NCBI GenBank assembly: GCA_037367405.1
Contig: JAZKJV010002618.1
Location: forward strand, 62,001 to 126,000
Direction of reading: 5' to 3'
Origin: Ottelia alismoides
Taxonomy: Eukaryota; Streptophyta; Magnoliopsida; Alismatales; Hydrocharitaceae
DNA length: 64,000 bases
In this document: piece after piece, positions 56,207-64,000 of the stretch
How positions within the stretch are numbered: position 1 is the stretch's first letter
Layout: each line of letters starts with the position of its first letter
Made by a program: the position numbers and the translations under genes
Notes under the pieces: generated by a model
What the model saw: the letters and a program-made list of their open reading frames with translations, nothing else
The model's database searches: none
What the model was told of the DNA's origin: nothing

Positions 56207-59200
56207 TGAAGAGGATTTTGTGGAGGTCGTGTTAATCCACAAGGCGAATCAACATTCATTGAGATGACCAACAATTATAATTAAGCAACAAAAAAAACAA
56301 ATGTCGAGTTAACATTTATTATAACTCTACAATAGATGTGTATAGTGTGGAAGCATGTAGAGGTCGAACACATGGAACAAGCAGGATAGATCGGGAAATT
56401 TAATGCAAAAAAGTGATTATGAACTATTTGTCGATATGTCGTTTTTATGGATTTTTTAATTTTTTATTTTAAATTTTTATTTTATATTTTTATTTAAATT
56501 TTTAATTTTTAATTTTATATTTTATATTCCTTTTTTTAGAAAAAGATATAAGAAAACTATGTAAGAATATATATACAATACAATCGAGAGTAAATGTAAA
56601 AATTAATAAAAAATAAAAAATAATAAAATAAAATATCTTTGGATTTTAATTATTTTTTACTATTTTTGTGATTTTATAGGATATTTTGCTTGTTTTTATA
56701 TCTTTTTAAAGTTAAAAATACCCAAAAATAGGGATAAAATTGATATCTGAAATTAAAACGGATATGACAAATATAAAATAGTAGCAAAATTTCTTCAAAT
56801 TAATTTTAATATATAGATAATAATATAAAGAAAATTTACAAACAGAAAACATAATTTTTGCAACTTTTGAGAATTTTATAGATTTTTATAAATGTTTTTA
56901 GGGTTTTTTATTTTTGAGTTTTCCTTTATTATTTGTAAGGATTTTTTTTCCGAAGGTAAAAGATACATATATACACAAAATATATATTTTTGGGAGCTTT
57001 TCAAAACGTTTTTATATTTTATGTATTTTCTATTCAAACAGGGGTAAAAAGGGATGTTTTCATTTTTAATACATAATAAAAAGGCTCCATAATGCAAAAT
57101 AAAAGTTGGTTGTGGAAACACAATGCAACAGGAGCCTATAGCAAGTGAGGTAAGCTGGCGGGGGACCAACTTATAATTATAGAAAGTCTAGGGGGCTAAA
57201 CATAAATATTCAAAAAATAATTACAATATAGATGAAAGTTTGGATATTAATAAATAAATAACAAAAATGAACGCAGGAAGTCTGCAAAATACCCAATCTA
57301 AGCATGCATCCAACGGCTGTTAATCCTCCACTTGCATGTGGCAAATTCTGAGCGCTCGATGACGGTTGGCCGATGGAAGGCTGATATTAGATCCAATGGT
57401 CAGATCCTATGGTTGTTGCTATGCAAATCCGACGGCACCTGCTACACATGAGGAACGAAGGTCGATTGAACAACAGGGAAGCCCGCAGGAAGAACAGGGA
57501 AGCCCCTCCAGCGAAGCGAGCTTTTCCAGGTCGAATCTCCCTCCTCTGATGCTCCTTGAAGACCCAAAAAGTCTCACGATGTTATTGGAAGGCTCTTTTT
57601 TCTGCTGGGTACCCCAAAACGTTTCTATGATCACCGTAGTTCTCTGAGGAGGATGGAGGAGCACGAGGCCCCAAGTTCCTCCAACAAAACTCCAAAATGG
57701 TCCTTATAGTCTCTTAAGCTCGAATACCTGCAAGAAAAGTGTATAAGGTCAAGGACAAAAAGCCTCGACCCTGTAGCAGGGCAGATGGGCCCATGGGATG
57801 CGATATGGAAGCTCGTCGGAGTGAGCTCTGATGAACAATGGATGAGGTCGATTAAGCGATTAAAACACAGAAGTGAAAGTGGGTAAGAGATCCGAAGGCT
57901 ACAACTAACTAAAAGGGATAATTAAATGCAAGAAAAATCGAACCACACCGGCCTAGACCGATAAGAACAACTTCTATGGCGGCACTCTACCGGAGGTGTG
58001 GAATCAACCACCTCAACTGCTCCTTCAATCCACCTAGATGGTCGGCAAACCTCCTGTGATTAGGTTCTATCCATTGGGTGCAAGAAGGGGAGAAAAACAG
58101 TCAAAATGGGATTCAAAAAATTGAAGGAAAGATCGGGGGGTCTTTTGTACAAGGTGGACGAGGTGGTGAGAAGATCGAAGTGAGGCGAGTGCCGCAACAA
58201 TCCAATGCCTAATGAGACACTAGGGCGTGTATCACCAATGATCGGGGAACAAAAGCCGTAAAGACTTTGATTCAAAAGTATGTAAGGAGCATCCTCAAAA
58301 CAATCGAGAAAATGGTGAGAAACAAGGTTATATCGTGAAGCCATAGCGGGTCAGAGAGTTGTCCTGCGGTTAACTCTCTGCGGCGTCTGGTTGGTCCATG
58401 TAGACCAACCAGGAAAATATATTTTTATTTTACTGATGTATTATATATACTTAAATTAATAAGTCTATTAAATACATATGTATAAGTATAGGTATTTCAT
58501 CTATGAATTTTCTTTACATATTTTATTTAATGTTTTCTTTATTTGTTCCTATTTTAATATGTACATATGTCATAAATAATATTTAAAAAATTATAAAATT
58601 ATAAAATTATAAAAAATAATAAATAATAAATAACATGAATATTTAAATTGGGTAAACTATCCATTATGGATCTAAAACCTAACTTTCACAACTTAGCTTC
58701 AAAAAATATGAAACCACCTTCATTAAATATCTTTTAAAAGTTATAACAATTAAAGTTTTGTTTTTGATATATTTTGGTTTTTTATTTGAGAGATATGTGT
58801 GTGGGAAGTTGGGATTTTGAAATCTTATTTAGACTGTAATTTGTACATTATACATTATTTTTGTGTAAATTCAATTTTATATTTCTTTATATTTTATTAT
58901 CTACAACTTTAATGTACAAAGTTTCTTTATGTGAAGTATAAAAAATGGAACTAAAAATAGGTCCAAAAAATGAAGGAAAATGAATAAATAAAAGGGGGTT
59001 TTTATTGTATTTTGGCTCTTATCTCCCCTAACTTTATTCCTTATCCATCTAGTCATCAAGATGCCTTGGTCTCGGGGTTTAGGATCACATAATATCTTCA
59101 ATATTTTATTCTTTTATTTTCTTTATTCTATAATTTTGGTATTGAAAATCATATTTAATACACACTTTATACAATGACGCGTGAATGTTAAATGCATGAA

Positions 59201-59279
59201 TTAGAGGTATTTACACGCATTTACTAGGGTTTTTATGGCCAAAATGATATGATAAAGATGATGAAATGGAGATTCATCA
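56207..59279 (-). repeat. Solo LTR on the minus strand, family III (3073 bp)
   Basis: On the minus strand it starts TGATGAATCTCCATTTCATC at 59279 and ends CCTCTTCA at 56207. It interrupts a plus-strand LTR: removing it joins 'acaatatattat' to 'tatatcctaataaaatattc', matching 45875-45895 of the solo LTR. No internal region is attached on either side. Flanks 56202-56206 (ATTAT) and 59280-59284 (TATAT) suggest an imperfect duplication. The richer middle is 57290-58400; its ORFs are not genes. Confidence 0.75.
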
Positions 59280-59448
59280 TATATCCTAATAAAATATTCA
59301 TTTTATTAATTATTTCTTATCTTTATAATTTTATATTCTTTTAATTTTGTAAATATTATTTACAATATATTTATATATTTAGAACATAATAAAACCATAA
59401 ATAAAACATAAAAATAAAATAATATATTAAAATATATAGATGAATATT
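59280..59448 (+). repeat. Plus-strand family-III LTR, continuation
   Basis: Continues 55424-56206: 'cctaataaaatattcatttt' and 'agaacataataaaacc' match the solo LTR at 45886-45990. It is cut again at 59448 by the next element. Confidence 0.7.
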
Positions 59449-60779
59449 TGATGAATCTGTGATTCATCACTCTTAAAGTTGAAAATAGAGCTTTCTCCCC
59501 AGGTATTTAGCATCATATTTCCCTTTATCTTGCATAAATAGCATTCATGCATCAATCCACAAAACATGCATTTTAGCATCCATCTTCACATTTAAATAAG
59601 AAACCAATCCTTGTGTAAAATCCACGTGTAAAACATCCACCTAATTACTTGTATTTTATCCCCTCCAAAATAAAATAACACCTTCCTTATAAGATGTACA
59701 TTATTAGTTAATAATATAAGGAAGAAGGCCAGAGTTCTCTCTTGTAAAATACCCAATAAATCCCAAAACCTCTTGGACCTTAGAATGCCCATGTCTCTCT
59801 CTTACCAACTCCGAACTAGGTCTACTCACCATCATATTGATACACATCCAAAGACCTTTAAAATGAGACTAATTTCATTTAATTCGGATCTCGTAGGAAA
59901 AAATTGGGTTTTTGTGCATCCTTGTATACTATACATATGTATATTTGTATTCTTGTATATTTGTATCATATTTGACCTCATCTCTGTTTTTTGTCAACAT
60001 GAAACTTGTAGATCTCATCAAGATCTACAACTTTCATGTTTTGAGTTTTTCCAAATTCAGCCTCTTTCTCCCTCTAATTTTATTTTTCTCTTCAGCCATT
60101 GACAGTTGGCCACGTGGCGCCCTCTGATTGCGCCACGCGGCCCGCTCCATTTGACCAGTCCGTCCGTGCCCTGGACCGTTGGATTTTTATCTTGACCCAA
60201 CGGCCTGTTGATCGCCACGCATACCCATTTTCCCCACCGCATGATCACTCCTTGGATATCATCCGCACTGCTCGTTCGCGCTTCGCCCAGAATCCACCAC
60301 GTGGCACTCTAAGCGCCCTCTGATCTCGCTCCAAGCGCCTTGATCTTCACCGATCATCACCACAATTGGTTTCAACCATCCGATTGAACCCCTGAGTCCA
60401 TCTCAGCTGCTCGTTAGCGTCGCATCCTCAGCAGGCCACGTGGTGCGGTGCGGGCCCTTCGATGTCGCGCCTTAGATCTGATCTCTGGCATCGATCCGCG
60501 CCTCCATCTGGACCGTTGGATCGCGAGATCCAACGATCGAGACATCATCGTCAACCTCTGCACGCCACGCGCCCACGTTCTCCACCGTGCGCAAGGGGCC
60601 ACCCCCTTTCTATTTTTGGCTCCACGCCGACCACCTTCTCCGACCACCGGCGCCACCACGATGGAGCCCACTCATCCCTCATCCTCGCCAGCCCCCTCGA
60701 TCTCCATGACAACCCTCTGAGTCACTCCACGACATCCACGAACACCACCTCCTAGCCATCCCTGCTGTCACCTTCATCC

Positions 60780-60787
60780 TATAAATC
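60780..60787 (+). promoter_or_regulatory. LTR TATA box of the partial element
   Basis: TATAAATC after CACCTTCATCC, aligned with 3928-3935. Confidence 0.65.
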
Positions 60788-61026
60788 AACCACCTCCGAC
60801 CACTTTCACCCCCATCCACCACCACGGAGAGTGACTCCGAGCTCCCACCTTTAAATTGGTGACAGAGATTTGATCCCAGGTCGAGCAACGACCGAGAACC
60901 ACTCCTGCGAGATCCACGGTCGAACACCGCCGTGTCGTAGCTCCTCCAAGGCGTTGCACGAGCTTAGGTCCTCCTACCGACCTTCGAGTGAAGACCTAGA
61001 AGTTTCCCCGGAGATTCTGACCCCAG

Positions 61027-61330
61027 GTAGAATCCTCCATCTCTCCCACGATCTTCTTCTTCCTTTTTCTTCTCCTTCTCCGATTTAATTGGCCCTCCAC
61101 GAGCATCTTCTCGCTCCGCCAAGCATCCTCCAAGCTCCACAAAGGAGCTCTGATCTTCCCACTACCATTAGTCTCCTCCGACGAGGGACTTCACCTTCCA
61201 CCGACGCCAGCTCCACCACTGTGGCGGAGCTCGATACCGGTCACCTTCACAGCTTCATAGGCCTCGCACCACACTCCATTCCACTCCACGGTCAAAATGC
61301 GTGCTTCGGCTATCTTCTAACCCCCTGCAG
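61027..61330 (+). other. Possible leader intron of the partial element
   Basis: CCCCAG|GTAGAA to TCTAACCCCCTGCAG|GTACC, 304 bp, aligned with the 306-bp segment at 4175-4480. Confidence 0.4.
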
Positions 61331-63095
61331 GTACCATCTCTTGATTGGTCGGAGACTTCACCGGCGCAGCTTCGAGCTCCACCGCCAATGGCCTCCAGGT
61401 CACTCCAGCCTCAGCCAACGTCGTCAGACGCTTCGTCGCGCCTCCACGATCCTTCTGAGCTACGCCAGAGCCATCATCTTCCTTCGTCGACGACGGGAGG
61501 ATGAGGCAGAGCTAGGCTAGCCTCACCGGAGCCCAGCCCTCTCCGCCGTAGGAGGCGGAGGGCCGTTGGGGGACGATAGCCAGTAGCCGTTCGATCCTCC
61601 TGACCAAACGACCAGGAGGCATCCACATCACCTTGTCCTGCAGCCATTGGATCATCCTTAATCCTACGGACTTGACCAAGCCACGTCGAGAAACGCCTGA
61701 GCATTGGAGGGTCGTTGGATTCATCCTGATCCAGTGGCGCTTGGTCGTCCATGTCGCCCTCTTCATCGAGCTTCAAAAGCCATTGTATCGAGATCGATCC
61801 AACGGTTCAAGACACGCCACGTGCCAGCATTTCATTACGTTTGGATCATCTTTGATCCCACGGTCCAGATCTGTCCACGTCGCCCGATCCGAGCCTCTTT
61901 CTCGACATTTAGGCTTGGATCAACCGAAGCAGCTCTGAGCCTCCGAAGAACCCCGAGCCTAGGAACCCTCACGTGATCCGCACATGCATCCTGGGCAAAT
62001 TGCACTGAGGCCCCTGAAGGTTTTCAAAATTACATTCCAGTCCCTGCCAGGCGACCCCACGTGAGGAGCACGTGTCCCGTAGAGAAATTGCATCCACCCC
62101 CTGCACTATAGGTAGTTGCACATTAGTCCCTGTCAGTATGTTTTATTTTCAGCAATTTTAATTCTTGTAATTGCATTTATACCCTTGTCTTTGCACGCAT
62201 ATTTAGCCATTCATATTAATTCATTTTTTAGTTGGGAAAATTACAATGTATAGCTTACATTGTCCTCTTCATTATGTGACACATGGCATATTTTTGTAAT
62301 ATCAGTAGAATTTTCTATTAATTAATTGGACCCTTTTTGCTATATTTTACCCAATTTCACCTCTTAATTGATAGTAATTTCTCTGTGACTCCAAAAATAC
62401 CCCAAAAACACATTAGATCTAGGATAATTAGCTTTACCTTGCATAAAAATTTCATCGCAAGTGCACGTATCCCGAGGCCTAAATAATTCCATTAATGATT
62501 TTCTTAATTAATATTTAAGAGGTTCATTTCACATCAAAAGTAATGTTTGGTAATTTTCCTGGATTCCTCACCTTTAGATTTATCCAAGATAATTTTTATT
62601 CCCAAAAAATAATGTGATTTGATATTTATTAAAATTAATTTAGTTAAAATCAATCTGCATTCATTTTTAATTCACAATAATTTTATTTATGTCAGAAAAT
62701 TTCAAAAAAATTAGTGTAGCTTAATTTCATCCCATTTCATCATCTGGCCAAGTTTCGTAATTTTTGGACTTGATTTGATCACCTTTCTGAATTAACTTGT
62801 AAACTGGCTAGATCTTGCATGTGTCTTGCATACAAAATCTGAAAAAGACCAAAAAAATTCTTCCCCGAAAATCAAATATTGGACTTTGCTAATAATTTAC
62901 CTAAGGAGATAGCTGCCTCCCTGAGTTCAACCTTGGGCTTGCCCAAGTAAAGAAATTGCTTCTCGAAATTAATTTGCCTATAATTGAAAGTGGTTTTTGA
63001 CCTGCTCTTATTATCCGACTGCAACGAACGGCAACACATTAATTTGACCATTAATTTGATCGAATTAACAAGGGTAGTAAGGAAGCATTTCAAAA

Positions 63096-63113
63096 TGGCA
63101 TCGTTGCCGGGGA
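63096..63113 (+). promoter_or_regulatory. Primer-binding site for tRNA-Asp, 16 of 18
   Basis: TGGCATCGTTGCCGGGGA, 3 bases after the LTR. Two C/G-to-T/A changes separate it from the intact site. Confidence 0.85.
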
Positions 63114-64000
63114 GGCACGGCTTAGGTTAATTTGCAGTACCTCAAAGTGATTGATCTTCTATCCCTGGGTAGTCTGACCCCCGGTTTTCTTGTGAATGTT
63201 TTCTGTCTTTTAATTTTTTGTATTTTTCGACTCGCTCTCTATCTAACCTCAAATTATTTCTGTGCGAGGAACGCGAGGAGTCAAAGATGCTTCGAGGAGC
63301 CTGCATTTTAATTTCTTGAGTGATTTGAGAGAACTTGTATTTTTATTCATTTTTTTCTCGCATCATTTCCAGCTGTTCTCGTTTGGGTTCTCGCGTGTGT
63401 AAAGATAGTGAAATTGTGTCCCCGTATGCTATGTGGATTGAATTGTAGATTAGACTTGTACTAGCGGCTTCTCGAGCCACTCTAAGATTTGCTTGTGCTC
63501 GTAAATTTTTAGTACCATACAATACACTTAAAAGACGCACTTAGACCGCAGATCTAGTCAAAATAACTTGTGCTTCACTCGCTAATAGAACAACCTGTCT
63601 AGGAGAAGATTTTATTGTTTGCATTTGCATGTAGTGTAAAAATTTCAATTCTGTTTTGCATCCTGCATAAAAGCAAAGGGATCACTGTAAGTCTTCTTCA
63701 CTCAACATAAGCATCATTATTTTTCATGCATCGGCTTTTCTCGATTTCTCTCTCTTGTTTTTCCAACTCAAGTTAAAGGAAATTGGGACTGGACGCTAGG
63801 CATGCTATGTGGATTGAACTAAATCAGTGAAAACTTAACTTAAAACTGGGACTGCTAAATATTATTGACCAAAAAATCAATAAAATTGGAAACTCTGCTT
63901 ACGAGAGATTAACCCCGACTTGTTTTCAGGCTGAGTGAGGGTACTTGAGTGTGTGTGAACACCTTATGGCAGAGCCCAAATCCCCGCCTTTCAGATCACG
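63114..64000 (+). other. Leader of the partial element
   Basis: Follows 6251-7143 in order: 'ctgggtagtctgacccccggtttt', 'gtgcgaggaacgcgaggagtc', 'cggcttctcgagccactctaag', and 'caggctgagtgagggtac' near 63928. No coding sequence. Confidence 0.8.

Larger units (their letters stand above)
59449..63092 (+). repeat. 5' LTR of the partial family-I element (3644 bp)
   Basis: Starts TGATGAATC-TGT-GATTCATCA and ends CATTTCA. It keeps the GC-rich core, the TATA box (TATAAATC, 60780-60787), the GT...AG segment 61027-61330, one paired G-box module (62058-62074) and 'atccgactgcaacgaac' near 63014. All short ORFs lie in GC-rich non-coding sequence. Confidence 0.85.
59449..64000 (+). mobile_element. 5' part of a family-I Athila-type element (runs off the window)
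   Basis: LTR 59449-63092, primer-binding site 63096-63113, leader to the window end. It is collinear with 2642-~7150 of the intact element but clearly diverged from it. By that alignment the gag-pol frame should begin roughly 480 bases beyond 64000. Left flank ATATT (59444-59448) would be the target duplication. Confidence 0.85.

Overview
This window looks like a stretch of flowering-plant nuclear DNA made almost wholly of transposable elements. The evidence is an Athila-type Ty3/gypsy retrotransposon primed by plant tRNA-Asp, a PIF/Harbinger transposon with its Myb/SANT partner gene, a Mutator-like element with a 9-bp target duplication, and Tourist-like MITEs. I found no ordinary host gene, no tRNA or rRNA gene, and no prokaryotic signature. 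The species cannot be named from the sequence. AT-rich stretches are decayed LTRs and leaders; GC-rich islands are the middle parts of the LTRs.

Layout. 1-1253: end of a plus-strand LTR with a decayed primer-binding site and leader. 1254-2641 and 19493-~19640: two halves of an old minus-strand LTR, split by the centrepiece. 2642-19487: a complete, young 16.8-kb Athila-type element. It has 3588/3584-bp LTRs, a perfect GGCGA target duplication, an 18-nt tRNA-Asp primer-binding site, one intact 2120-codon gag-pro-pol frame, a 1.9-kb structured 3' region and a polypurine tract. ~19641-28930: minus-strand decayed Athila-like element A. ~29300-36239: a second minus-strand element (A2), cut off at 36239. 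36240-40876: plus-strand LTR carrying a 1387-bp Mutator-like element filled with minisatellites. 40877-44150: two more 3'-half LTR fragments. 44880-45145: a MITE. 45183-49000: a solo LTR. 49807-55423: a decayed PIF/Harbinger element (Myb/SANT gene plus dead DDE transposase). 55424-59448: an LTR broken by a 152-bp MITE and by a reverse-strand solo LTR. 59449-64000: LTR, primer-binding site and leader of another family-I element that runs off the window.

How the parts work together. In the intact element the LTR promoter (TATA at 3928) would drive a genomic RNA with a very long leader. That RNA encodes Gag, protease, reverse transcriptase, RNase H and integrase. tRNA-Asp primes minus-strand synthesis at 6233, and the polypurine tract at 15897 primes plus-strand synthesis.

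The most unusual signals lie between pol and the 3' LTR. The first is a set of four hairpins, each ending in a copy of the polypurine tract; diverged relatives of these occur in both decayed elements. The second is an ORF-like block in which element A2 differs at only 5 of 78 bases, four of them synonymous, although the pol proteins have diverged far more. These two features are the best candidates for an undescribed system.
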